Assembly: GCA_009731375.1 (NCBI GenBank)
Contig: BJOX01000226.1
Location: 452,283-495,187, forward strand
From: Paulinella micropora
Lineage: Eukaryota; Cercozoa; Imbricatea; Euglyphida
Direction of reading: 5' to 3'
DNA length: 42,905 nucleotides
The translations under genes and the position numbers were made by a program. A model generated the notes under the pieces. It did not search any database. It was not told the DNA's origin and was given only the letters and a program-made list of their open reading frames with translations. Of the stretch, positions 1-13,200 are shown in pieces (position 1 is the stretch's first letter; each line of letters opens with the position of its first letter).

Positions 1-103
<103 letters not shown>

Positions 104-307
104 GTGGACAAACAACGCATGCACAGAATGTGTGGTTGAAATGCTGGCATGCTTCCTCAGGGGGGGTGAGAACTGCATGTGCTGCGGCTGTTTGTATTAC
201 TGTATATATGTGTGTATGTGTGTGTGTGTGTGTTGTCTGTGTGCGCGGTGCAGGGCTGTAAGTCGCGTGCGATTTCTTTCTCCCCATTTAGCAGGCACCC
301 CACAGGC
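104..307 (+). other. Upstream leader or intron end before the first recognised exon
   Basis: No gene is recognisable here. A (TG)n tract at about 205-233 is followed by a good pyrimidine stretch and the acceptor CCCCATTTAG ending at 291. The frame of exon 1 is open back to 179, so the gene could begin at the ATG at 308 after a 5' UTR intron, or could continue from an exon upstream of the window. A DH domain often precedes PH domains of this kind, but none can be seen here. Confidence 0.5.
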
Positions 308-1136
308 ATGACGGACCGGCCGGCTCCGAGCAGCCACCACACACCGCAAAGGAGCGGACAGGGTGGCGGCTCTCTTGAGAAGGCCGTGCAGGGTCTGCTG
401 GCCACGCCGTCTACCCCTTCCCCACACACTTCTCCGTCCGCTTTCGCCTCGCATTCCTTCTCCTCTTCCATTTCCTCGCCCGCCGGCCCGGCGTCGGCGG
501 CATACCGTGTGGTGGCGACTGGCCCTAGTCCGGTCGGCTCGGCGCGCATGGCCCACCCCTACGGGCGCACGCCGCTATCCATACCGCGCGGCGGCGGCCT
601 GTCCCGCTCCAACCAGCCACAGCAACCACAGCAGCAACAGCAGCAGCAGCAACAGCAACAACAGCCGCAACGGCGCCCGCCGCACTCGCCGGCCCAGCAG
701 GCGGTGATCGCGGCGGCGGGTCACTTGGACCAGCGGCGCGTGCTGCAGGAGCTGGAGCGGCGCTTCGACCACAAGGTACTGTTGGACGTACCGGGCCGCT
801 GCCTGACCAAGACGGCGCGTTTCCTGGTCAAGCCGCTCAATGGCTTCTTGCGCCCGCTGTGGGGCAAAGGCCAGCGCGAGGTGGCGTTTTTCCTCTTCAA
901 CGACCTGTTCGTCATCGGCGAGGTGGCGGCGCTCAAGGTCACTAATCTATCTATGTCTCTATCTACCTATCTACCTACCTACCTATCCAGGTTACGCCGC
1001 TGGCCGTGTTGCCGCCGAAGGAGGTGCGTGTTCAAGATGTGGCGTCTTCAGACAACTGTCGCTTCCGAATCGACGCCGACGACGCCGGCTGGCTCGCCAT
1101 CGCGTCCAACGAGCAAAGGAAGGTGGATTGGGTGCA
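308..1136 (+). other. Exons 1-2: polyglutamine tract and PH domain
   Basis: Residues 1-135 are Ser/Pro/Ala-rich and include a polyglutamine run near 619-673. The PH domain follows, from the helix [14 protein letters not shown] through the strand-rich stretch containing [16 protein letters not shown], typical of PH domains that follow a DH domain or belong to FYVE/ALS2-like proteins. Intron 1 (938-990) splits it in phase 0. It closes in exon 2 with the usual C-terminal helix, centred on W and reading [12 protein letters not shown]. Its likely role is membrane or phosphoinositide binding, or placing the protein on endosomes. Confidence 0.7.
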
Positions 1137-2513
1137 GGCGCTTGCCTCCATGGCACGCAACCGGAGGCGGCGGCGCGCGGTGCAGTCCCAGCCGGCCCAG
1201 GCCAGCCGCCCCGCCGCTGAGCGCGCCGGCCTGACCAACGGCGTGTACCAGCTGCCCAACGCGTTCGCCTCGTCCAACACTGTGGAACCAGGCAGCCTGT
1301 CCGAGCAGCAGTCGCTGCCCGACGCGTTGCCGCCCAGCGGCCTGTCGGAGGGCCAGCTGCGTTCATCGGTGTCCACTTCTGTGTCTGCCGCGCGCGAGTT
1401 CGCGGCGGCGGCGCTGCGCGGGGTGACTGCGCTGAGCGAGCAGGAGGTGCGCGACACGGCGCACAAGCTGATCGCTGGTCTGCGGCGCGGCCGCTCGCCC
1501 ACCAAGCTCAACGTGGAGCAGTTCCTGCAGGCGCAGGCAGAAATACGACACAACAGCCCCAGCAAAAGCAACGTGACGCGGATCTGGACTCCCCCAAGCA
1601 AGCGCAAGCGTAAAAAGAAGCCCCCAGGCAGCGCCAACAAGAAGACGCCGTCGCCGTTCTCCGCCCAGCCGGCTTCTCCGCCGCCCCCTGTGCTGTCCGG
1701 CGCCCGCGCCGGCAGCTCTGAGGGCAATTTCTCGCAGGGCTCTCCCGCCGACCTGCCGCCGCTTGAAGACGACTTGGGCGAGGACGGGCGGCCGCACGAG
1801 TGGGACTTTGCCGGCGGCTGGCGGCCAGGCAGCGCGGGACGAAGGCGGAGAGGACGGAGGAAGCAGAAGAGCGGCCGGCCACGCTCACCCAACAAGCAGG
1901 CGGCCGAGGAGGAGGAGGACGACGACGAAGAGGACGAGGAGGCGACTTCCGAGCACGAGGCGGGAATGAAGTTCAGCGGCGGGCAGGTATATCTATCTGC
2001 CTACCTACCGACCTACCTACCTACCTACCTATCTAGGTGGTCAGTTGGCTGCTGGATGAGGGACACGCCAACACCAAAGAAGCCGCGCTGCGCCTCGCGG
2101 TACGCACGCTTACAAACATACATACATGCATACATACATACATACATACATACATACATACTTACATACATACATACATACATACATTCATAGATACATG
2201 CATACATGCATACATGCATACATACATACATACATGCATACATACATACATACATTCATACATACATACATACATTCATCCATACATGCATGCACGACAG
2301 GGTCGAATGGTGTCGCTGCGTTACCTGGTGCCTGAGCAAGGCGATCAAGGCAGCAGCAGCAGCAGCAGCCACTTATTGCTGTCCGAGCAACAGCACAGCG
2401 AGGAGATGCTGGAGACCAGGTCGAGAAGCCTCAACCACTCGATTGATTGATTGATTGATTGTTTGATTGATTGATTGATTAATTGATTAATTGATTGATT
2501 GATTCATTGATTC

Positions 2514-2547
<34 letters not shown>

Positions 2548-2633
2548 CGATTGATCGATTGATGGATTGATGGATTGATGGATTGATGGATTGATTGATT
2601 GATTGATATTTTGATTGATTGTTTGATTGATTG

Positions 2634-2686
<53 letters not shown>

Positions 2687-3076
2687 GTGAGTGAGTGAGT
2701 GAGTGAGTGAGTGAGTGATTGATCGATCGATCATCGATCGATCGATCGATTGATCCGATTGATCCGATTGATCCGATCGATCCGATCGATCCGATCGGTC
2801 CGATCCGACCGATCCGATCGGTCCGATCCGACCGATCCGATCGATCCGATCGGTCCGATCCGACCGATCCGATCGGTCCGATCCGACCGATCCGATCGAT
2901 CCGATTGATCCGATAGATCGGAGATCCGATCGATCCGCCGATCGATCCGATCGATCGATTGATCGCGATCGATCGATTGATCGATTGATCGATTGATCGA
3001 TTGATTGATTGATCCATTGTTTGATCGATCGATCGAATCGATCGAATCGATCGAATCGATCGATCGATTGATTGAA

Positions 3077-3130
<54 letters not shown>

Positions 3131-5260
3131 GTTGGTTGATTGGTTGGTTGGTTGGTTGGTAGCTTCCGGCTGAACCCGTCGCCGGGGCCACCTCCGCCCA
3201 AACAGCAGCAACAGCAAGCCGCGGACACGTCCTCCAACCCCACCACCCCGACCAAATTGCCACCGCCCAGGTGCGAAAGCCTCTCTCTCTCTCTCTCTCT
3301 CTCTCTTTTGTGTGTGTGTGTGTCTCCCTCCCTCCCTCCCTCCCTCCCCATACCACAATATTCTTCGATATTGTCTTTTAAACTATCTCCCTCTCTCTTT
3401 TCCTCCTTCCCCCCCCCCCCCCTCTCTTTCCCTCTCTGCTCTTTGGTTTTATGGCTCTTCATTATTTTCTTGCTTGGTCTGATTGTTTGTTCTTTACTTG
3501 CGCTTTCTTATCTTTGTATCACAACAATCATTCTATCTTTCCTTCCTTCAATCTCTCCCTCCCTCCTTCCTGTATTATTATTATCCCTGAAACGTGTTGG
3601 GAGTAGGGGGTGGGGGGTTTGGGGAGAGGGGGAAATTGGAAATTGTGTACCCCCCGCGCATTTCCGCACCCCTGTCCCTATACATCATTGTTTGCGGGAA
3701 CCAGGGGATGTTGGGAGCTCAGCTCATATTTGCAGGGTACCTAGCCCCAGAGTCGATGATCCTGGTATAATTTTTTTGGAATTCACGCAAATATTTGCGT
3801 TAGGGGAGTGTCCTGAATGCCAAAATTCCTTGTTTTTTTCCGCACCCCTGTCCCTGTAAATCATGGTTTGTGGCAACCAGGAGGAGTCGGGAGCTCATAT
3901 TGCAGGGTGGCTAACCTAACCCCAGACTCGATGTTGATGCTGGCATTTTTTTTTATTTTTTATTTTAAATTCATTCAAATATTTGCGTTAGGGAAGTGTC
4001 CTGAATGCCAAAATTCCTTGTTTTTTTAGCCTATTTTCTGCACCCTCGTCGGAATAAATCATGACTTGTTGGAACCAGGAGTTGGGAGCTCATATTGACG
4101 GGGTGGCTAGCCCCAGACTCGATGTTGATGCTGATATAATTTTTTTGGAATTCACGAAAATATTTGCGTTAGGGGAGTGTCCTGAATGCCAAAATACCTT
4201 GTTTTTTTTTTTGAAGTATGCCGGTACCTCCGGCGATTGAACCTACCCTGTCGACGGGGAAGGGGGGATCCGGGGGGCCCTCCCCCCCGGGAACCCCAGC
4301 CCTGCAATTGTACGTACCCACAACGAATTAGCTGGCACCAAACGAATGGCTGAGAATGCTCAAGGCTCTAAGAGTTGTGCCAGACGGGTTTATGCCGGTT
4401 ACGTCCGGCAATGCAACCTACCCTGTCGACTGTGGAAATGGGGTGCGGGGTGCCCTTCCCCGGGAACCCAGCCCCGCAATTGTACGTACCCGAAGTGACT
4501 TTGCCTGCGCTAAAATGAATGGCTGAGATTGCTCCAAGGCTGTAAAAGTTGTGCTAGAAGGGTTGAGAGACTGATTTTTTGTTTTCACAACCTCGGGACG
4601 CGCTCTAGGTAGTGAAGCAGTTGAAATAGAGATTTACGAAGATGCTGGCAAAGTAGTGCCAAAATGAATGGCTGAGAATGCTCCAAGGCTCTAAGAGTTG
4701 TGCCAGAGGGGCTTAGAGGCTGATTCTTTGTGTTTTCGCAAGCTTGTCACGAGCTCTTTTTTAGGGATAAAGTTGAAATTACGAAATTCGAATGTAATGA
4801 CAAAGTAGTGCCCAGATGAATGGCTGAGATTGCTCCAAGGCTGTAAAATTGTGCATGTGAAAATGAGAGGAAAAGTGACCTTGGGAAGAGGAGGGAGGGG
4901 GGGGGGGGGGGGGGGGGAATTTGCCTCGCTAGTTGCTATCCTGCAAGGAAGCACTGCACAGAAGCAAAAAAAAAAAAGCACATGTGCAAGAAAGGCTGAA
5001 AAGAATAGAAATGAGTACCTGCTAATGCAAGGATTTGCAGCACATGGCCAACTAGGTGCAGCCTAAGGAAAATGCGAGGCAAAATGGGTTTTGCCTAGCA
5101 AGTTCCAGAAGTGAATGCATGCACAAAAATGCAGTGAAAAAGAAATAGGCCACGCATAAGACAGAACAAAATGAGTAAGATTGGTTACCTGTAATGCTGT
5201 GTCTGAGCCGAAACAGCAACAGGAGGCCCCCNNNNNNNNNNGTTATTATTGTTGTTGTTG

Positions 5261-5301
<41 letters not shown>

Positions 5302-6100
5302 GCTATGGACACCGTGATAGCCCAGTGGTCAAGTTCTACCATCTGGGCCCTGTCGCCAGTTCGATTCCCGTCGGTGCCACCAGTATTTTCATTGAACATA
5401 CCGGTCCGTCTGGAAGTGTTGGAACTGCCCTTGCGGGGGNNNNNNNNNNNNNNNNNNNNNNNNNNNNNNNNNNNNNNNNNNNNNNNNNNNNNNNNNNNNN
5501 NNNNNNNNNNNNNNNNNNNNNNNNNNNNNNNNNNNNNNNNNNNNNNNNNNNNNNNNNNNNNNNNNNCGAGGCTATGTTGTTGTGTTGGTTCCGAGGCTAT
5601 GTTGTTGTGTTGGTTCCGAGGCTCTGTTGTTGTGTGGGTTCCGAGGCTATGTCGATGTGGGTTCCGAGGCTATGTTGTTGTGTTGGTTCCGAGGCCATGT
5701 CGTTGTGTTGTTTTTTATAAGACATACACCACGTGGGATCAAAGGGGTATTTACATTCCGCGATCTAGGGGTGGTGACGGGTTTCGAGGCGTCCCAGATA
5801 CTTACCACAAAACGTCCTCATGCGCTCGCAGACCGCATGAAATGTCTGCTACCCCTGTGAGTACCTCCATGCGGAACCTACCCAGTCTCGTGGAGCTCTC
5901 ACGCGGGGAAGATCAATCATTTGTAGTTGATTTCCTGCAAGGTACCCGACACTGTGCGGGTAGTAGGGACTTCCTTTTGGGGCTTTCTATGCAGGATGGT
6001 TAGAGTCACTCTTCCCTCCCCAACATACTCACTGTAGTCCCTGTTGGGTCGAGGGATGGAGGCGCATGGCCCTCGGGCTCAGCCATGACAGATCAATATA

Positions 6101-6160
<60 letters not shown>

Positions 6161-6362
6161 CATGGACACCGTGATAGCCCAGTGGTCAAGTTCTACCATC
6201 TGGGCCCTGTCGCCAGTTCGATTCCCGTCGGTGCCANNNNNNNNNNNNNNNNNNNNNNNNNNNNNNNNNNNNNNNNNNNNNNNNNNNNNNNNNNNNNNNN
6301 NNNNNNNNNNNNNNNNNNNNNNNNNNNNNNNNNNNNNNNNNNNNNNNNNNNNNNNNNNNNNN

Positions 6363-6420
<58 letters not shown>

Positions 6421-6616
6421 TATTATTAGGGAGTACATATGCCATCGGTCCCTTTCCATGGGCTGATTGGTATAAAGCTCCTAGAGTAATGTTCTATGCC
6501 GTCACGTCCTTTATTCCACCGATTGGTGTGGAGAATTTCCTTATGGAATGGAGGACTGGATGCACATGGCCTTTTGGCTCAGCAATTGGCAGATGATAGA
6601 TACATACATATTATTA

Positions 6617-6680
<64 letters not shown>

Positions 6681-7860
6681 GGAGGCACATGTCCAGGATC
6701 TGGATCTGATGCTATAGTCTGAGGAAGCCTCTTNNNNNNNNNNCGAGACGATGGAGGCGCATGTGCAGATTTGCATCAGCCATTGACAGAGAAGCACTAT
6801 TATTACTATTATTATTATTATTATTCCTGAAAGGTGTTGGGAGGGGGTGGGAGGTTTGGGGGGAGGACCCACCCAATTTCCGCACCTGTCGGAATAAATC
6901 ATGGTTTGTGGGATAGAGGAGTTGGGAGCTCATATTTGCAGTGGCTAGCCCCAGACTCGATGTTGATGCTGATATAGTTTTTTTTGGAATTCACGCAAAT
7001 ATTTGCGTTAGGGGAGTGTTCTGAATGCCAAAATTCCTTGTTTTTTTTAGCCTATTTTCTGCACCCTCGTCGGAATAAATCATGGTTTGTGTGAACCAGG
7101 AGGAGTTGGGAGCTCATATTGACAGGGTGGCTAGCCTCAGACTCGATGTTGATGCTGATATAATTTCTTTGGAATTCACACAAATGCTTGCGTTAGGGGA
7201 GTGTCCTGAATGCCGAAATTCCTTGCTTTTTTAAGGCTATTTTCTGCTTTCCCGTCGGAATAAATCATGGTTTGTGTGAACCAGGAGGAGTTGGGAGCTC
7301 ATATTGGCAGGGTGGCTCGCTCCAGACTCGATGTTGATGCTGATATAGTTTTTTTGGAATTCACGCAAATATTTGCGTTAGGGGAGTGTCCTGAATGCCG
7401 AAATTCCTTTTTTTTAGCAGTACTTGCCGGTGCCTCCGGCATTTGAACGTACCCTGTCGACGGGGCAGGGGGGGTCCGGGGGGCTCTCCCCCCCGGGAAC
7501 CCCAGCTATTAGGGAGTACATAGGCCATCGGTCCTTTCCATGGGCTGATTGGTATAAAGCTCCTAGAGTAATGTTCTATGCCGTCACTTCCTTTATTCCA
7601 CCGATTGGTGTGGAGACTTTCCTTATGNNNNNNNNNNNNNNNNNNNNNNNNNNNNNNNNNNNNNNNNNNNNNNNNNNNNNNNNNNNNNNNNNNNNNNNNN
7701 NACCAGTATTTTCATTGAACATACCGGTCCGTCTGGAAGTGTTGGAACTGCCCTTGCGGGGGTGTCATTAGAGCCTATCGTCAATTCTTCGTACTCCCCT
7801 CACGGGTGAGACGATGGAGGCGCATGTGCAGAAATGCATCAGCCATTGACAGAGAAGCAC

Positions 7861-7900
<40 letters not shown>

Positions 7901-7920
7901 TTGACAGAGAAGCACCGCAC

Positions 7921-7955
<35 letters not shown>

Positions 7956-9139
7956 CTGAAAGGTGTTGGGAGTAGGGGGTGGGGGGGGAGGGGGAAAATG
8001 AAAATTGTGTACCCCCCTTTCGGCACCCCTGTCGGAATAAATCATGGTTTGTGGGAACCAGGAGGAGTTGGGAGCTCACATTGGCAGGGCGGTTAGCCCC
8101 AGACTGCTGGTGTAATTTTTTTGAAATTCACGCAAATATTTGCGTTAGGGGAGTGTCCTGAATGCCAATTTTCCTTGTTTTTTTCCGCACCCCTATCGGA
8201 ATAAATCATGGTTTGTGAGAACCAGGAGTTGGGAGCTCATATTTGCAGGTTGGCTAGCCCCAGACTCGATCTTGATGCTGGTATAATTTTTTTGGAATTC
8301 ACGCAAATATTTGCGTTGGGCAGTGTCCTGAATGCCAAAATTCCTTGTTTTTTCAGCCTATTTTCTGCTCTCCCATCGGAATAAATCATGGTTTGTGTGA
8401 ACCAGGAGTTGGGAGCTCATATTGGCAGGCTGGCTAGCCCCATACTCGATGTTGATGCTGATATAGCTTTTTTGGAATTCACGCAAATATTTGCGTTAGG
8501 GAATGCCAAATTTCCTTGTTTTTTAGCAGTTCTTGCCGGTGCCTCCGGCAATTGAACGTACCCTGTCGACGGGGCAGGGGGGGTAACCCCAGCCCAGTGA
8601 TTGTACGTACCCTTGGTCGCGGGTGGCACCCACACCAGAAAATTGAGGTCTTGTACCACTAGCCGCCGTTTGCGCACACCAGAGGGAGTTAGCGGCTGTT
8701 ATTTGGTGTATCTGACACTTCTTGATGAGTTATCTTCGAAAATATAAAAAATTGTGGCGCCGGGTGGCTTACACACCGGGAAATTGAGGTTTTTGCGCCA
8801 CCAGGCGCCGTTTGTGCACACCAGAGGGAGTTTGAGGCTGATGTTTGGTGTACCCGACACCTCTCGGTGCGCTCTCTTCGGAGACAAAACAAGTTTTGGT
8901 GGCGGGTGCAACAAAACCAGAGATTTTATGTTTTTGTGCCACCAGAGCTTACACTTGCGTTCTGCTGGTACCTCCTCTGGACCAGTATTTTCATTGAACA
9001 TACCGGTCCGTCTGGAAGTGTTGGAACTGCCTTTGCGGGGGTGTCATTAGAGCTTATCGTCAATTCTTCGTACTCCCCTCACGGGTGAGACGATGGAGGC
9101 GCATGTGCAGAAATGCATCAGCCATTGACAGAGAAGCAC

Positions 9140-9229
<90 letters not shown>

Positions 9230-9888
9230 GGAGGGGTGCACAGTATGGCACCCCACGGGAAGAGGAGGTGGTTGGGCCTCTTCCCACTGGTTTCGAGGCT
9301 ATGTCGTTGTGTTGGCTCCGAGGCTATGTTGTTGTGTTGGTTCCGAGGCTATGTAGTTGTGTTGGTTCCGAGGCTCTGTTGTTGTGTGGGTTCCGAGGCT
9401 ATGTCGATGTGGGTTCCGAGGCTATGTTGTTGTGTTGGTTCCGAGGCCATGTCGTTGTGTTGTTTTTTATAAGATATACACCACGTGCGATCAAAGGGGT
9501 ATTTACATTCCGCGATCTAGGGGTGGTGACGGGTTTCGAGGCGTCCCAGATACTTACCACAAAACGTCCTCATGCGCTGGCAGACCGCATGAAATGTCTG
9601 CTACCCCTGTGAGTACCTCCATGCGGGACCTACCCAGTCTCGTGGAGCTCTCACGCGGGGAAGATCAATCATTTGTAGTTGATTTCCTGCAAGGTACCCG
9701 ACACTGTGCGGGTAGNNNNNNNNNNTTTCAAAGGATATTTTCTTTGAAAGTATTGGTCTGTCTGGAAGGCTTGGAGCTGCCTTGCGGGGGTGTCAGTAGA
9801 GCCTATCGTCAAATCTTCGTACTCCCCTCGCGGGTGAGACGATGGAGGCACATGTGCAGAAATGCATTCGCCATTGACTGAGAAGCAC

Positions 9889-9951
<63 letters not shown>

Positions 9952-10200
9952 GGACACCGTGATAGCCCAGTGGTCAAGTTCTACCATCTGGGCCCTGTCG
10001 CCAGTTCGATTCCCGTCGGTGCCACCAGTATCTTCATTGAACATACCGGTCCGTCTGGAAGTGTTGGAACTGCCCTTGCGGGGGTGTCATTAGAGCTTAT
10101 CGTCAATTCTTCGTACTCCCCTCACGGGTGAGACGATGGAGGCGCATGTGCAGATTTGCATCAGCCATTGACAGAAGCACTATTATTATTATTATTATTA

Positions 10201-10270
<70 letters not shown>

Positions 10271-13200
10271 TACTATTCAATGGCCGCGATAGCTCAGTGG
10301 TCAAGTTCAATACCATCTGGGACCGCCGGTTCCGTCGGTGCCAGTTTGAAGGTATTGGTCTATCTGGAAGGCTTGGAGCTGCCCTGCGGGGGTGTCAGTA
10401 GAGCTATCGGTCAAATCTTCGCACTCCCCTCGCGGGTGAGGCGATGGAAGTGCAGATTTGCATCTGTCATTGACAGAAAAGCACTATTATTATTATTTAT
10501 CATTATCATCATCATCATCATCATAATGATGATCATTTATGATGATGATCATTATTATTATGCTCATTCCTTTTCTGTGTTGCCAGTTTGAACTCAGGGC
10601 TGTGTCCGGACCTTGGCCATCTCTCCCCTCCCCCTCCCCCTCCTTCCGCCAAGCGCGCTTCCCCGCGTGTCGCTTCGCTACTCGTGCCCACTAGCCGGGC
10701 AGGCCCTTTGATCCGCTCCGAGAGCCAGGACTCCGAGCCCGGCCTGGCCAGCAGCTCTTCTCGCAGCGGGCCGGCCGATCCCGCGGGCCGCCTGGCCAGG
10801 CGCAAGCTAGACCTCGAGCACAAGAGCAGCAGCAGCCCGCCCAGGGAGGCTGCGGCCCGGCCGGCGGGCTCTCGCGGGCCGGCGGCGACTTCTGCTGGCC
10901 AGGTGGGGCCGCGCGCCATGTCGCGGCAGCACCGGGCAGTCACGGCGCCCGCGCACGGCCCCGCAGTCATGCGCCGCACCTTGTCCGCCTCCTCGCTGTC
11001 CAACAGCCACAACTTCTTCTCCACGCCCTCCTCGCTCTCCACCACCACGTCCGACCTGGTGGCCGACACAGACTCGCCCGCCTCGCTATCGCCCTACTCC
11101 AACCACAACTCGCCCATCAAGCAGACTAGCGCCAACGGGCCAGGCGGCGGGCTGCCAGCAGATTTCTCGCACAGCGACAGCCAGGACGAAGCTCTGTCCG
11201 ACGCGCCCCGCATGCAGCGCGGCCGCCTCCTCTCCACCTCCACCGCCGCCGAACGGGTCTCAGCGCACGAGGCCGGCCCGCCGTCCAGCCAACCCGTCCG
11301 CGCCCAGATCGCGGTCTCCGCATCCTCCCCCGCCCTCGGTGCCACCACCAGCGCCCAGAGCAGCCCTCCCAGCACCAGCCGGGCAGCCGCGCCCTTCAGT
11401 CTGCTGCACGGCTGGTCGCAGAGCGCGTCGCACGCCACAGCCTCCTCCTCCTCCTCCTCCTCGTCCTCCTCCTCTTCCTCGTCCTCCTCCTCCGCCTCGT
11501 CCGCTGCCTCCACTACTACCCCGACTGTCCCGTCTTCTCGCAGCATGAGCGTCATCGACGCGCGTAGCTCGGCCGGCAAGGGCCGTGGCATGGCGGCGGC
11601 GGTCGCGCAAAGCCTCACCTCCCCGACGGGCCAAGCAGCCTGGTCCGTCTTCACGGGAGGCAGCGCAGGCCCGCTGCCTGATACGGCTAAACAACTGCCA
11701 TTGGTGGTGCTCAGCCAAACCGTGCTCAAGGACTACTTCGCGTTGGGGGCCAGCGAGTCTGCGGAAAGCTTGTGGACGCGCGCACAGGACTTCAACGCGT
11801 CGCGCCCCGCCTCGCGCCAGAAGCAAATCACCAAGTACATGGCGAGTTTGCAGAAGCAGATCGGCCGCTACCACTCGCTGCAGCGGCGCCTCCACCACAA
11901 GCAGACGCAGGTGACGGCGGAGCTGCAGCAGAAGATGGCAGCGCTGCACCGGCAGATGAGAATCCCACAGGCCAATTCGCTGCAGCAGCTGGTCCACCTG
12001 CAGCAGTCTCTCTTCGAGAACCAGTTCCAGCTCTGCCGCGCAACCGCAGTCATCCTCAAAGAACAGATGGCCCGCGCGCTCTCCGCCAGCGACGACCTGC
12101 AGTCCGGCGGCAGGCTGAATCTGGAGTCTGCTGCGCTCCTGCTGCGGACGCCTCGCGACGTTTGCGGACAAAACCCTGCGCTGCTGCCGCTGCTGCAGGA
12201 CAAGGACCGGCTGGAGCGACAACTGGACACGGCAAGGCGCCTGTACGACCAGGTCAGCTACCTATGTATCTATCTATCTAGTCTATCTATTTTATCTTGT
12301 TTGCCATACCTGTCTGCCACCTGCCAGGTGGCTCGAGAGCAGGTGGCGGTGGAGGCGGTGCCTGCCGTGGTGCGCATGCACAAGACCGTGCAGGGCTTCA
12401 AAGTTTACTATGGCGGCGACGCCACCGACCGCTACGACCCGTGCCGCACGGTAACATAACATGACATGACATGACATGCCTACATGACATGACATGACTT
12501 GACATGACATGACATAGGCCGAGTTCGAATTCGCGCGGCTGCTGCTGGACGAGCGAGCTAAGCACGGCAAGATTGTGCAGCGCTGGCTCGCCAAGGTCAA
12601 GACGCCGCCCTCGCCGGGCCACCACGAGGTATCATCATCATCATCATCATCACCATCATCATCACCATCACCATCATCATCATCAGGTGGCGGCATTTCT
12701 GGAGATGTTGGGGCTGAGTCTGATGGAGGACTTCCAACTGCCTGCACAGGACCAGGAGTGGGTCACGCTGCTGGTGCAGCGCACGCTGTTTCCGCTGCTA
12801 ATGGAGTACTTAAACTCCAACCAACACGAGCAGCACGCGCAACAAGACACACGCTTCCGCCGACAGGTGGAGTGGCTGCGCGAGTTGAGCATGGAGGCGT
12901 TGGGGGTGAAGCGTGATTTTATCCCCTTGCCTGAGCCGCACGCCATGATCGACTCCCTCACACACGACGTGCTCTCGCCCAACAACACAGCAGACGCCTC
13001 CTCCTCCTCCTCCGCCAAGGACGACGACGTAAATCCCACCACCCCGTCGCCGCCCGCCTCGCCACGGCCCAAGAAGCCATTTGAGTCACCATCCAAGGCA
13101 GAGGTCAGGGATTGCGTTGTCTTGTCTTGCGTTGACTTGTCTTGTCTTGTCATGCTTTGTCATGCTTTGCCTTGCCTTGCCTTGCCTTGCCTTGCCTTGC

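Larger units (their letters stand above)
1960..3270 (+). other. End of exon 2 through exon 5: DEP domain, then Pro/Gln-rich tail
   Basis: The spliced product reads [20 protein letters not shown] and continues into [19 protein letters not shown]. This has the DEP signature (F-x-G-x-x-V-x-W-L, then a helix with an alternating Ala/Leu pattern). It is spread over the ends of exon 2, exon 3 (63 nt) and exon 4 (119 nt). Exon 5 (108 nt) adds FRLNPSP and a proline/glutamine-rich tail. DEP domains bind membranes or GPCR tails. The fold returns only when three repeat introns are removed, which supports the gene model. Confidence 0.65.
3271..10586 (+). other. Intron 5 (about 7.3 kb), repeat mosaic
   Basis: Donor CCCAG|GTGCGA and acceptor TGTTGCCAG|TTTG, phase 2 on both sides. 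After (CT)n, (TG)n and T-rich sequence to about 3585, it is a patchwork of SINE copies, (ATT)n tracts, tandem palindrome-bearing units, GC hairpin blocks, a 25-bp minisatellite and other unnamed repeats. No protein gene is seen. Six N gaps occur here: 5232-5241, 5440-5566, 6237-6362, 6734-6743, 7628-7701 and 9716-9725. Confidence 0.75.

Noticed and set aside
2487-3358. Minus-strand frames of about 285 codons made of Ser, Ile, Asn, Gln, Asp and Arg
   Set aside because: They are antisense translation of the GATT/GATC satellite in intron 4.
9952-10024. Functional tRNA gene
   Set aside because: The head has A- and B-box-like sequences, but the T stem is mispaired and it is joined to a conserved non-tRNA body in several copies, so it is a SINE.
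11260-12222. A 320-codon minus-strand frame opposite exon 6
   Set aside because: It is a shadow of the GC-rich sense exon. The sense frame has consistent splice phases and protein-like composition, while the antisense is Arg/Gly/Leu-biased.
12253-12327. Intron 6 as coding sequence
   Set aside because: It is open in frame, but it has perfect GT and CAG ends, a CTAT repeat like other introns and a membrane-like composition out of character with the flanking helix.
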